The notes below the pieces were generated by a model. That model ran no database searches and was not told the origin of the DNA. It saw only the letters and a program-made list of their open reading frames with translations. Source: Trileptium ribeirensis (taxonomy: Eukaryota > Nematoda > Enoplea > Enoplida > Thoracostomopsidae). Taken from it: 64,000 nucleotides of DNA. The DNA lies in assembly GCA_030248225.1 (NCBI GenBank), contig JASANE010020314.1, forward strand, positions 23,259 to 87,258, given 5' to 3'. Shown piece after piece: positions 48,913 to 59,400 of the stretch. How positions within the stretch are numbered: position 1 is the first letter of the stretch; each line of letters begins with the position of its first letter. Made by a program: the position numbers and the translations under genes.

Positions 48913-51375
48913 ATGGACTCTAACAGTAACCACAACGGAGACTTGGAAAATAGTGACTTCTTCGGCGCTACTGACGGCGCGATGGAGGACACTGTTCGGA
49001 CTAGACCTCGACCCGCCGCGACTGCCGGCGAGCGACCGTTAACACCGCCGCCACCTCGGCCCACCGGACACTTGCGTCGTGGAGAATTTGCCGAAGCGCA
49101 GGGCGCGGACGCAAGTGCCACGAATGCTATTTTACACCACTTAACCACCCAGCCCACAGGTCCTCCGATGATACCGTTGAGGGATATGCCAACTTTTGAC
49201 GGGAAAACAGGAGGTCCGGATTTTGAGGACTGGGTTCGTATGTATAACCGTCTCGCCAACGCCAATGGTTGGGACGATCGCCGAGAGCTGATTTGTGTAC
49301 CAGCTCTCTTGCGTGGACCGGCAAGGGAGGCTTTTGAGGGCCTCCCACCGGGAAAACGCCAAAGTTTTCTAGGACTTGTCGCCAACCTACGTTTTCTGTT
49401 TTCGTCTTCTCGTCGACCTGAGAAATCATTATCAGGACTTTGTACTCGACAACAGGGAGCAAATGAGTCAGTCGCCATGTATGGTTTAGAGCTGCAAATG
49501 TTGTGTGATCGTGCCTTCCCCGATATGGAGGATGAGCAAAGAGACACCATGCTTTGTATGTTTTTCCAGAGGGGTTTACGACCCGAGGTGCGCAAGCAAG
49601 TTCTTAACCAGATTCACGAGTGTGAAACGTTTCGGGATACTGTGGGTGTCGCTAAGCGGTACGAGGATGCTAACGCTGCTTGCCCCGACCCAGACGCTTC
49701 GGTTACTAGTAAGCCCCGTACTAAGGCAGTAAACTCGTTGCTTGAGGAAGGAGGCGAAGGTCAGATCACACAACTGCAGACCATGATAGAGGAACACCGC
49801 AAGGCAAATAATAGTAACAGCGACACGATTAGTCGACTATTGAACGTGATCGATAAGCGAGTTGAGAACACGCATCAGTTAAATGCACTCGCGCAGCCAT
49901 TTGTGCATGCTGTTGCCGCCGCACCACCGTCCCGCGCGCTGCCGCCGCAGATTGCTTGTTATCGCTGTGGAGAGCCAGGACACGTTGTGCGCGACTGCCC
50001 GCATCCCGCACGCTATCCGCCAGCTGCTAACAACGCACCACGCACCAACGCCGAGCCTGTGTCGGTTTACTTTTCTAGCGCCGTACGCCGAGAGCTATGG
50101 CAGTACCAACCGAGAAACTATGGGGGAGCCTACCCGCGAAATGACAACTATGCTATGGGCCGTAGAAGTCCACAACCACCTGCGCCTCGTCGATTCGAGT
50201 CCGGAGCAGGGTATCGGAATAATCCAGGATGGAATAATGGAGGAAATCGCCAGAATTTGAGCCAACCTGGGTATCAGCCTAACCGTCCTCTGCCAGGTTT
50301 CGCTAATAATGCTCGTGGAAACGGAGAGTATACAACTAACAGACAACCCGCAATGTATAACAACAGGCCAGGATCGGCCAATGGATATCAAAGGTTCCCA
50401 AACGAGCGACCTCAGTTTGGCCGAGGCATGGGACCGCAACAACAGACCAACCGTCCTTGCGTTGTAGACAGTGGGAATAGAAATGGAGGTGCAGCAGAGC
50501 GCCGCCGATACCAATTAAATTGCAATGCTTCGCAAACGAAAGGCAATCGAGACCCCAGTCCAGCCACTACTCATCGCTTAGAGGTGCTTAGTCGTGAGCT
50601 CGGCATGATCCAAGGCAAGTTAGGATACAGCGCGCCGACTGGACGCGTTAATGCTATCGCCACTACGGACGAACCACAATATAACGACGATGGATATCTG
50701 ATGAATAGAAACGATGAAGACATGGACTCCCCTGGAATGATGGATGGACTCGTTGAAAGGCATCTGAACGTGATCACAACTTGTCTTTGGGCTGACGCCG
50801 CGCGTCTTCCTCGGAGCTGCGACCTGTTCCAGCCGATCGCCGATCCTGAGACTAGGACATCGAGCCCGACGGACGCGGAAACTGAACAACCCTTGGACAG
50901 ACTCACTAGCACTGTACATAGCACCGAAAATAGAAAATATCAAAAAGAGGGTTATGAGGGAGAGGGATTGTACGTGTTGCGTACGGACACACCAAGCGCG
51001 GGTGATGATCCGTTTGTATATATGTTTGCGAGCGAAACGCGAGGCGAGCGCACGGTTAACCAATCGAACCATTGGGCCCGGCGTGGACCCAACACGAACG
51101 TACAAACTTTAAACGTTTTGAGGAATGGAAACGGTAGCATGGAACTTTGTGAAGAAATGGAACACGGTTGTGTTGAAAATTATAGGTTAAGTGAGTATGA
51201 GGATAGTGATGATTTTATTGCCGGTAGTCCCCAGGGAATCACCTCAAGGGAGAATTTCGGAACCTCTAGCTCTTTCGAGATGACTGGAAGGAATGTGGAA
51301 GATGATGTTGATGTATTTGAGCCGTTATTATTATTTTCCTCCTCTGAAGCTGGCCATCCGAGAGAGTGTGCATGA
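48913..51375 (+). CDS. gag: Gag-like polyprotein with CCHC zinc knuckle
   Basis: An 820-codon intact frame, the longest in the element. The ATG has a good context (A at -3, G at +4), and the upstream frame is closed by a TGA. After a Pro-rich N-terminus, residues of about 95-270 look like a Ty3/gypsy capsid (conserved Asp/Phe/Trp motif TFDGKTGGPDFEDWV, then helical sequence ending in a coiled segment). A single zinc knuckle, CYRCGEPGHVVRDC, starts at residue 349. Then comes a long Arg/Asn/Gly/Pro-rich region (400-540), likely nucleic-acid binding and disordered, and an acidic C-terminal third with no recognised domain. The total is about twice the length of common gypsy Gag proteins. The next frame (+1) overlaps the end at 51293-51375, where a programmed frameshift is possible but not shown. 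Confidence 0.88.
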   Translation: MDSNSNHNGDLENSDFFGATDGAMEDTVRTRPRPAATAGERPLTPPPPRPTGHLRRGEFAEAQGADASATNAILHHLTTQPTGPPMIPLRDMPTFDGKTGGPDFEDWVRMYNRLANANGWDDRRELICVPALLRGPAREAFEGLPPGKRQSFLGLVANLRFLFSSSRRPEKSLSGLCTRQQGANESVAMYGLELQMLCDRAFPDMEDEQRDTMLCMFFQRGLRPEVRKQVLNQIHECETFRDTVGVAKRYEDANAACPDPDASVTSKPRTKAVNSLLEEGGEGQITQLQTMIEEHRKANNSNSDTISRLLNVIDKRVENTHQLNALAQPFVHAVAAAPPSRALPPQIACYRCGEPGHVVRDCPHPARYPPAANNAPRTNAEPVSVYFSSAVRRELWQYQPRNYGGAYPRNDNYAMGRRSPQPPAPRRFESGAGYRNNPGWNNGGNRQNLSQPGYQPNRPLPGFANNARGNGEYTTNRQPAMYNNRPGSANGYQRFPNERPQFGRGMGPQQQTNRPCVVDSGNRNGGAAERRRYQLNCNASQTKGNRDPSPATTHRLEVLSRELGMIQGKLGYSAPTGRVNAIATTDEPQYNDDGYLMNRNDEDMDSPGMMDGLVERHLNVITTCLWADAARLPRSCDLFQPIADPETRTSSPTDAETEQPLDRLTSTVHSTENRKYQKEGYEGEGLYVLRTDTPSAGDDPFVYMFASETRGERTVNQSNHWARRGPNTNVQTLNVLRNGNGSMELCEEMEHGCVENYRLSEYEDSDDFIAGSPQGITSRENFGTSSSFEMTGRNVEDDVDVFEPLLLFSSSEAGHPRECA

Positions 51376-53190
51376 TGTTGTTGTTGAATATTCCGGCAAG
51401 GAAGCCGATGACGTTGATATGGCTGAGGAAGATATGGATAAATTCGGGTCGTCGTGTGTGACACCCATGGATCTTTTAGAGACCAATGGACGGTCAGGAA
51501 CGATGGAGGCTGAGACGTACGATGTTAGGGCCTTCTCGGAGTCGTCCAGTGCTAGTTCCGTTCTAAATTATAGGTCGTATGATGTAGTATGTGGATCGGA
51601 TCGCCGCGCTGGTCGTCCCTTGTGTGAGCGTGAGAATTGTGTGTCGTATGAACTTGCTGGTTTACCTAGGTTAGGTCGCGCTTGCAGTTTTAGTGAATTT
51701 ATGGCGAATATTGATGGAATTGAAGTTGATGTAATTGAATGCTATTTTGAACCGGCCAATTATAGCACCGATGGACTTGAGGTGACTTTCGCGACCTCAT
51801 TGCAAGATGTTCCACGGTCATTGGGTCCTTCCTTGATGCTGACCGGGGCCGCCCTTGTCACCCGTATCCAAGCCGAGGTAGCAACGGGTTCGCGACCGCT
51901 TGCACAAATGAAGCGGGTATGATCGTTGGGGCTGAAAGTGTTGCCCGGGGTCTGCCCAGGTACGGGGATGTAGATGGCGGGGTGGCAGATAAAGACCGCC
52001 CATCGCATTGTGAGGCTTCCATTGCGCCCACCGTTGCTGAAGCGCGCAGTAACTTCCCATGCTGAGTTAAGTTTTTCAAATGGCTTGCGTGATGAACTTG
52101 ATGTAAATGATGATGTTGTTAATCAGAAGTGTAGTGAATTAAGGGAGTCGGTTGGACTCCTATTCGAACGACGTGGATCCACAGCGAGCGATGCGAACCA
52201 TTTAAGCGAAGCGAAAGTGTCTAATCTAAGTCAGAATACCGCACATGCACATGGTAATTTTGAGGATGAACGGGACGATAAGCTAGGGTATGAAGTAATT
52301 GTCGCACCAGACGATCCCAACGATAGCTACGATGAATACAGCGATGATGAACTCGATGAAGAACAACTATTGAGTGATGAAGAGTTCTGGGATACGTGGG
52401 AAGATCCTAACGCTGACTGTACCGACGTGAACCTACCCCCGATGTACGAGAGTGGCACCGTGAAGGGGCGTGGGAAATGCCCCGAAACAATGCGTTACCG
52501 CGAGCCCCATCGGACAACGGTATTGATTTGAGCGTGCGAACAAGTCATCTGTTAATCCGCTCCGATGACGCCAATGATACCACCAGTGAGGATGAACCGA
52601 GCGAAACCACTGATGAAGGTAGCGACAGTAGTACTAGTGCAGGGAAGGATCCTATCGAAGCGTTGCCGCGTGTGCGCCCAGGTAATTTAGGTGAGTCCGC
52701 TGACACTTTGTCTAGTATTTCTAGCGATATTTTGGGATCCGTCGAAGAGGCGCCTTGTATGCCCTCGGGTAATTCGGATTACCCACTTAAGAGACTTAGG
52801 ACAGCTGAGAACGAATCCGTCGAAGGGAGATCAAGTATGCCCCGGGTAATTCAAAGGAGCCAGTAAGCACAAATAGCGAACAAGTAGACGCGTGTCTGGG
52901 ACGAGCAAACCTAGTCAACCTTGTACGAGACGCTAATGACGAACGATTACGCCGACTGGACGAGCAATTGCTGACTACCTATGGACTTTATCTTACTAAC
53001 GATATTCCGATTGAACTTGGACGCATTCGACCATTAACAGCGAACGAAAGAGATCGACTGGTGGGACCGGATGCATTGTTCGTCACTCCAACTGATCATG
53101 CCGAGACTGCGCACTATCACTACTCCCGCATAGAACTAGCAGAAAATCCGACACCTCTGTATGGAGGAATCTCTAGTTCCGATTAACTTC
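51293..53190 (+). pseudogene. Acidic region of unknown function, broken into several frames
   Basis: The reading continues after gag in the +1 frame (51293-51922), which meets stops at 51920 and 51971 but stays open on both sides (51974-52531). It then moves to another frame (52477-52866), and a third (about 52860-53186). Composition is very acidic, peaking at about 52,260-52,420 (runs of Asp/Glu with Tyr and Trp). I recognise no domain. It lies where simple gypsy elements go straight from Gag to protease, so it is an extra region. It could be a flexible linker or an acidic structural domain; the frames are probably decayed, not programmed. Confidence 0.6.
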
Positions 53191-54297
53191 AGAGCAGGCG
53201 AGATCAACGCCGACATCGGACAATCTGCAGTATTACAACCGCAAGCTCTTTTCTATCGGAGAGTCGTGCTAGTCATGGAACAATTAAACAACTTAAGCAG
53301 GCTCTTCGATGTCCGTTTCGAAGGCAGTGATGATGCAGCTCTTCAACGAGACTCCGCTATGCTGAGTAGCATTCTAGGCATGGCCTCCCCTATCGATCAC
53401 CGCGTTACTGGATTATACCGCGATCCAGTAGCTCTTGCCTCGTTGGAACTTTTCATGGAACTGGTGGGCCAATGCGTGAATGGAAACAGGCTTCAGCAGG
53501 TCATGGAGAAGGAATTTGAGGCAGAGTTAAGTATACACCCCATGTGCCGCGAGTGTAAGAGGAGTCATGCCCGACCAACATCGAGTATTAGCCCCTATTG
53601 TTATTTTATAGGTCACCATGGGAAATGGAATTATCAGGGTACCTTGAGCACCGCTTGCGCACATATCCGTATTGATGGGTATATAATACCTAATTGGCGG
53701 TACTATGTGGGCATTCAAACGCCCCGAATGCAACGACTGTCCCGTGCTGCCAACATTGACGTGCACGAAATGTTGCAGGAAGCGCCCCAGTTGCTCGAAT
53801 TTATTTACCGAAATCAAGGTACCGAAGGAGTCCCAATAACTACTTTTGTTCAGCACGCAATGAACAACATGGAGTTTCTTGACGAATCCCATAGACAGAA
53901 CCGTCTAGTGCTATTGTGTGCGCGTCTGAGACTCTTGAGACGCCCTGCCAGTGTTAATTTGTTCCAAATTGAGTACGGTATGACGATCGGTGAGCATGTA
54001 GAAGTGGACTACTTGATTTCAGAACCGTGTATACTCCGACGTGACACTGTCAGTAGTTCTGCTCAAGACTTAGACGAGCAGTTGGCCCTAGCGATGGCCG
54101 AGTGCTTGAACCCCTCCGAGGAATCCTCCGAAGCTGACTCTCAGGAGGATCTCACTGAACGAAACGAATTGACCAGGGAAGATACCGAGCAATTAAGTAG
54201 GGAAGCGGTGAATAGCGAACATGAATCGGAACCTCCCCTAAAGGTGGGCCGACCCTATTCACCTGGCCTAACCAACGGCATAGGTCACCCTACCGGC
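53161..54297 (+). CDS. Unknown Cys/His-containing domain upstream of the envelope-like part
   Basis: The first 379 codons of an intact 615-codon frame (53161-55008). Residues 1-120 are helical-looking. Next is a Cys-containing patch (HPMCRECKRSH, then YCYF and ACAH), which might bind a metal. Residues 170-270 look folded, and 300-375 form an acidic Ser/Glu-rich linker. I recognise no family. It is joined in frame to the signal-peptide-like start at 54298. Whether translation begins again there, or the whole is one polyprotein, cannot be told from this copy. Confidence 0.5.
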
Positions 54298-56100
54298 ATG
54301 AAGAAAGTATGTGCTATTTTACTGCTACTTTGGCTCTCAGCATTGAGTTCCACACACGCCGCGCTCTCGCCATTTAGCGACACTATTGCGCGACTAGGTG
54401 CGTTTGTCAACCGCCAAGTAGGCGTTGTTATCGAACCGCAGGGTTTAGTAATCACTTCCGACCAGACTACGCACTTGCCAGTGGTACTGCAGCTATCACT
54501 TAGAGATTGGGAACGTAAGTCAGATCCCTTAGTGAGTAATTTCTGTCCGTCGTATGAAGCTAATGGTTCTTGCCGCGCCGATTGCTGCAGAACAGCAAAT
54601 CGCACGGAATATCCGCAGCTGCACAAGACCCCAAGCGCCCTGGAACGCGAGCTAGGTGACGCCTACCATGGCGTATTGGATACCAACTATTACTCGCTAC
54701 TAGCGCATTCTTTCTGCGTGGCAAATGAGCAATTGTGCGACCTCACTAACAATCGCAGGCAAAAGCGTTTTGCAAGCTTAATCGCTGCGGCTGCTGGCGC
54801 CGTTTCCGGATTTCTGGGCCTGCGAATGGCTTTCGCCAACGGAGTCCATATTAATAATGTTCGACAACAGGTAACCGTTCTAGAGAAATTTATGCGCGAA
54901 ACGAACGATGTCTCTTTCAGGAACACCAAGGCTATAAGGCAACTGACCGAGCTAACGAGGATATCTATGCGTTTCTACATCACAGCATGCAAGAGGTGGT
55001 TGCCATGATAGAATAGGTTCGTTGTGCTGATCAGAAAGAGATCACACACGTGCACCACCAGCTAATCGACCACATCCTTCGAGCCAACATGCGCTCGTCG
55101 GTACAGGCCATTATGGAGTCCATGCTAAGTGGCGAACTGTCTCCTGCTTTAATAGATGTCGTTATGTTACGACAGCTATTCTCGATGGACCCACGCATCG
55201 CTAAGACTATCCTTATGCGAGAACGCAGCTTAGCATACCAATTTGGTCGTGTTATGCCTGTGAGTGTGGACTTAGCAGCATTTCGCATCGGGTTCATTCT
55301 GCAACTACCATTACATAAACGCAGCGACGTCCGACCCTATTTTCAGGTCTATAACACAGGATGGAACGCCCCTGATACGCTCACGCAGCTGAAACTGCCG
55401 CTACCGCAATACGCCGCCCGACTGGGCCACATCCGCTTCGAATCATTGAACCTAGGAGCATGCAAACAGAGGCCCGGAATTGCTTTTTGCGAACCACACG
55501 CGCTGTTAACCGACCATAGCACCAACTGCTTATAATGGATCATCGCTGGTGAACTAGCGCCCGAATCTATCAAACACGCATGTAGCAACCGAACGCTTAT
55601 CGGTCCATTCGCCAACGACACCGCCGTGCACACAACTATTCAAGGTGTTCTAATTAGGACTAGAGAACCTGAGGTAATACTGACTAATCGTAGGCAACTC
55701 GCACACGTGACGTTGGGTAAAGCCATCAAAGCTCCAATAAACGGAATTCTATGGTTTCCACACAGGAATTATACCCAGTTGGGTATAGGATCGATAGTGC
55801 TGACCAGCATGTTGAAACCTGAAGAAATTATAATTAAGATTGGACCAAATATTACTATTGACCGGCTCTCCGGTATCAAATTAAAACCTTTAACCTGGGA
55901 CTCACTCGACAACGCCAAGGCAATAAACTTACAGGTAGCCCAAATAGCTAAGGAGCGAGTACAAAAGGTAATTGATTTTCCCGCTCTGGAGTACACTGGA
56001 CTCTCGCCTTACTTTATCGTTACAATCATCGTTAGTGTAATTAGCTTGATCTATTGCATGACTAAGTGTAAGGTTTCACCTAAGTACGGGTACTATATAC
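54298..56100 (+). pseudogene. env: F-type envelope-like region (signal peptide, cleavage site, fusion peptide, anchor)
   Basis: Starts with a signal-peptide-like segment (MKKVCAILLLLWLSALSSTH). A Cys-rich ectodomain with N-glycosylation sites follows. A basic cleavage site, RRQKR (codons 54754-54768), is directly followed by a hydrophobic Ala/Gly-rich stretch (FASLIAAAAGAVSGFLGL) like a fusion peptide, and then by heptad-like sequence. This is the layout of class I F-like envelope proteins of errantivirus-type gypsy elements. Downstream come more conserved Cys and a membrane anchor (about 56,007-56,066: YFIVTIIVSVISLIYC) with a basic tail. Breaks: a frame change near 54,965-55,000 with a TAG at about 55,013, and a TAA at 55,533-55,535. 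This copy cannot make the full protein. The region precedes the protease. Confidence 0.75.
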
Positions 56101-56830
56101 CCCGATGGCTCCCTTGCCGCGGACGGTTAATTAGGTCTGAGAGTAAACCCAGGAAGGCCATTCGATGGATTAGAGCTGATAAAAGAGGCCCGAGCGCACC
56201 GCCTGAGGAGGACACTACACCCCGAGTTTCGTCGACCGAGGTTTCGATTGTACCTTCGGGGACGCCGCGCGTGTCCGTTGTGTCCAATCGTGCCCCGCGT
56301 CGCTCCAACAGACTATTGACAACCTGTGCTTCGTCCGAAGAAGAACTCGTTTTTATAGAGGATGACGAATTATTCGCTGCTCCCACTCGTGACTTAAGTC
56401 GTGGACCTCGTCAGGGTATGTTCACCAGACAACTAAACACCTTGAATGCAGGTAACACTCCACTTCTCATCAACGCAACTATACTTGGCACTCCAGTCAC
56501 GACACTTGTAGACACCGGAGCTGATGTATCAATCATGTCTCAAGGCTTAGCCGCCCGTTTAGGCCTAGTACCCGAGACACTAACACTACCCGGATAGTAT
56601 CGGCCACACAACAGGAACTGACAATTAGCGGAGTGGTGAAGGCACCAATCACTATAGGGTCGCTAAGCACTCCATGCGACTTCCAAGTAACTACGGATAC
56701 CCCGTATGAATGTATCCTGGGTACCGACTTCATGGCTTTACCACCGTATGTAGCCATAAACTTTAAAGACCGTTGCTTGGATTTATCAAACGGAACCGAC
56801 AACTGTTCGGCACCATTCGCCGACCAAAGA
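56101..56830 (+). pseudogene. Retropepsin-type aspartic protease, in frame with the envelope anchor
   Basis: A frame open from about 55,536 to 56,597 carries the membrane anchor, a basic and acidic linker, and then the protease signature VDTGADVSIM (DTG at 56511-56519). The frame ends in TAG at 56595. The rest of the protease continues in another frame from about 56,600, with the second motif ILGTDF at 56,714-56,731 (hydrophobic-hydrophobic-Gly). The break is one frameshift. In gypsy elements the dimeric protease processes Gag and Pol. Here it would also lie C-terminal to an envelope anchor, which is unusual. Confidence 0.8.
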
Positions 56831-58270
56831 GACTACCGACCACCAGTCATCAATGTAGTGTCTAGAAAATACACCCAAGTACCGCCTAATACAGAAATAT
56901 TCATCAATGCGATTCCCGAGATCACTCAACCGCCCACTGGCCAAGCTTTGTTTGTACCTGACCCCTTCATTAGAGACATCGCCATCGCTCACGCTCTAGT
57001 GCTCACTAGTCAACGCTTAATCCCAGTAGCGATGATGAACTTTGGGAACCTACCCGTTGTTATACACGCAGGCCAAACCATAGGACACATTGAAATGCTT
57101 GATGACAATGAGGTCGAGCTCTTATACGACAGCAACAAGCATCTACTTCAGCTCGGAGCTCCCCAGCACGTCAAACAATGTAACCGCATAGGAGTTACAC
57201 GCGACAATGTAGTACCGGTCATAAACGACCAAAAGAAGACAATGAACACAGAACGATCCATCCAGATACTAAGCAAAATCGACATTGGGCAAACTACACT
57301 CAACCCCTATGAACTAAAACAATTAAAGATGACTATTTCCGAAAATGCCAACATATTCAGCGTACACCCGTTCGATTTAGGAAGGTGTGGAGTACACCAG
57401 TATCGGATAGTCACGGGGGATGCGAAACCCGTAAAACAAGTGCCCTACCGCCTAGCACATTCGCTATGTGAACGCTTGAGGGAGGAGTTAAACAACATGG
57501 TGAAGGCAGGTCTCATAACACCATCAGATGCACCTTGGGGTTCGCCCATCGTGTACGTCATCAAGAGTGACGGCACCCTAAGTTTATGCGTAGATTTTCT
57601 CAAACATAATGTAGTCGCTGAACGCGACTTATACCCGCTGCCCCGCATAGACTAGGTTGCCTGCGAAACACAAAATTCATGTCAAGTTTAGATCTTAACA
57701 AGGGATTCTGGCAACTAGAGTTGTATCCTGAAACCAAGGAGAAGACTTCCTTTGTCACTGTCCACGGACAGTACGAGTACAATGTTCTACCTTTTGGTTT
57801 AAACTCTTCGCCAGGCGCATTTCAAAGGTGCATTTCCATCGTTTTGAAGGGTTTAGAATGGGAACGATGCCTCATCTACATAGACGACATACTAGTCTTC
57901 TCACCCACCTTTGAACAACATTTAGCAGACTCATTACTGTATTCGATAGGTGCCGTAAGGCTAATCGTAAACTGAAACCTTCTAAATGTCAGTTTGGACA
58001 GAAACAACTAAAATATCTCGGACACATTATTAGCTCCGAAGGAGACAAGCCTGACCCAGAGAAAACAGCCGCAATAGATAACTACAAACGACCTGAGACA
58101 CTCAAACAATTACAGAGCTTCTTAGGACTTGTAGGCTACTACCACAAATTCATACCACACTATTCCGAAATCTGCGAACCACTCAACGCCCTCCGACGTA
58201 AGGACAACGAATTTAAATGGACCCCGCAATGCGAGGAATCATTCGGAAAGCTACGTAAAGCACTGGTACA
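56831..58270 (+). pseudogene. Ty3/gypsy reverse transcriptase, two frameshifts
   Basis: The frame 56,633-57,655 contains the N-terminal RT blocks (AGLITPSDAPWGSPIVYVIK and the CVDF motif with the first catalytic Asp). A frame change near 57,655-57,665 leads to 57,660-57,975, with LDLNKGFWQ, the PFGLNSSPGAF block and the active-site motif YIDD (57,877-57,888). A second frame change near 57,950 leads to the thumb (KCQFGQKQLKYLGH, FLGLVGYYHKFI). Block order and motifs are canonical for Ty3/gypsy. The breaks mean no functional enzyme from this copy. It lies directly downstream of the protease with no spacer gene. Confidence 0.92.
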
Positions 58271-58695
58271 AGAACCACTACTCATCTACCCGGACTTCTC
58301 CAAGCCTTTCATACTTCAAACGGACGCTTCAGGATACGCTCTAGGAGCCGTGCTCTCGCAGAAGACCGATAAAGGGATGTTGCCTGTCGCCTACGCAAAC
58401 AAATCGCTAGTGGACTACCAAGGCCGATATCCCGCCATTGAAACTGAAGCCCTTGCTATTAGATGGTCCACTCTACATTTTAGGCATTACTTGCTCGGAC
58501 ACGAATTCCATGTCGAGACTGATCATAAGCCACTTAAGGTACTATTTGAGAGACTACCGCGAAATTCACGCCTAGCCCAATGGCGTAATGAGTTACTCAT
58601 GGAATTCGGTGATTTCAATATCGAGTATCGACCAGGTAAGGCTAATGCCAACGCAGACGGACTTTCACGCGATCCCCGACATGACGTGGACTTTT
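58271..58695 (+). CDS. RNase H domain of the gypsy polyprotein
   Basis: Same frame as the RT thumb, open from about 57,951 to 59,309. Acidic active-site residues are visible: Asp in ILQTDASGYALG (58,323), Glu in ETEALA, and Asp in VETDHKPLK (about 58,519). It ends with the usual NADGLSRDP connection, where gypsy elements normally go on to the integrase zinc-binding domain. Here the frame enters a Lys/Pro-rich stretch instead. Confidence 0.92.
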
Positions 58696-59223
58696 CTGAT
58701 TCTGCAGACGAAGCCGAATATGACGCCCAGGACCATCCTCGAATGGTTGTTGTGGCCGTAAAAGGACAGGATCGTGGCAAGGGCAAAGCTCCTGCCAAAC
58801 CGCCGCGGAGACTTCCTACTGAAGAAGCCTGGAAACGACTCACGCGTCAGTTAATGGGACTTCCCCCAGACACTCCCGTTAACCTCCCGCCCGAGTACGT
58901 TAGAAAACGTTTCTACCGCATGTTCGGAGGACCAGGTTATGATCCTTTACCGGATCCAACGCGTTTCATTTTCTGCGGAGACATTGAAGGAGTTGAAGTG
59001 CCCTGGAGGCGCTCGACCGCTCCCAGACCACAGAATGGACCGGCCCCAGCCCGAGAAGCCGCCACTGAGCCAACCCCTGGACCTTCAGCGGCCCCTGACC
59101 CATTCGTTAGGCCTACGGTGCCCCAAGAACTCCCGACTGCTCCGTCACCGCCCGCCCCTGGCGCTGCAAGCGAAAGCTCAACCCTTGCCACTGCTGGTAC
59201 ACCTAAACCCACTGGACCCCGGA
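58696..59223 (+). CDS. Pro/Ala-rich insert in place of the integrase core
   Basis: Continues the RNase H frame. It starts acidic, has a short folded-looking piece (WKRLTRQLMGLPPDTPVNLP and YRMFGGPGYDPLPDPTRF), then a long Pro/Ala/Thr-rich tract. I find no HHCC zinc-binding motif and no D,D-35-E core in any of the three forward frames. The origin is unknown. It may be an insertion that replaced the core by recombination, or a deletion that joined RNase H to the Pro-rich region. Confidence 0.55.
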
Positions 59224-59400
59224 CACTACCGACGAATGCTAGAAAAAGATATGGTGGTTTACCAGAGGTGTCAAACTCCCAGGACAACCCAACGCCTCTG
59301 ACCACGTAGTCCATGTAAACCGCACCAAGCCATGCTACAGACCACTTAGTAGTTTTCATGGCCGATTTACTGAAAGTGGTGCCTCCCGCATACATTGAGG
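59224..59400 (+). pseudogene. Remnant of an integrase C-terminus
   Basis: In two frames that change near 59,275, the sequence encodes YRRMLEKDMVVYQRC and then DHVVHVNRTKPCYRPL. The second piece is typical of the gypsy integrase tail, just before the polyprotein ends or enters a chromodomain. It implies the ancestor had an integrase. Only about 55 codons are left, broken by a frameshift. Confidence 0.5.

Noticed and set aside
48825..49595. 256-codon minus-strand frame opposite gag
   Set aside because: It is the antisense shadow of the gag frame, whose zinc knuckle and capsid-like features are on the plus strand.
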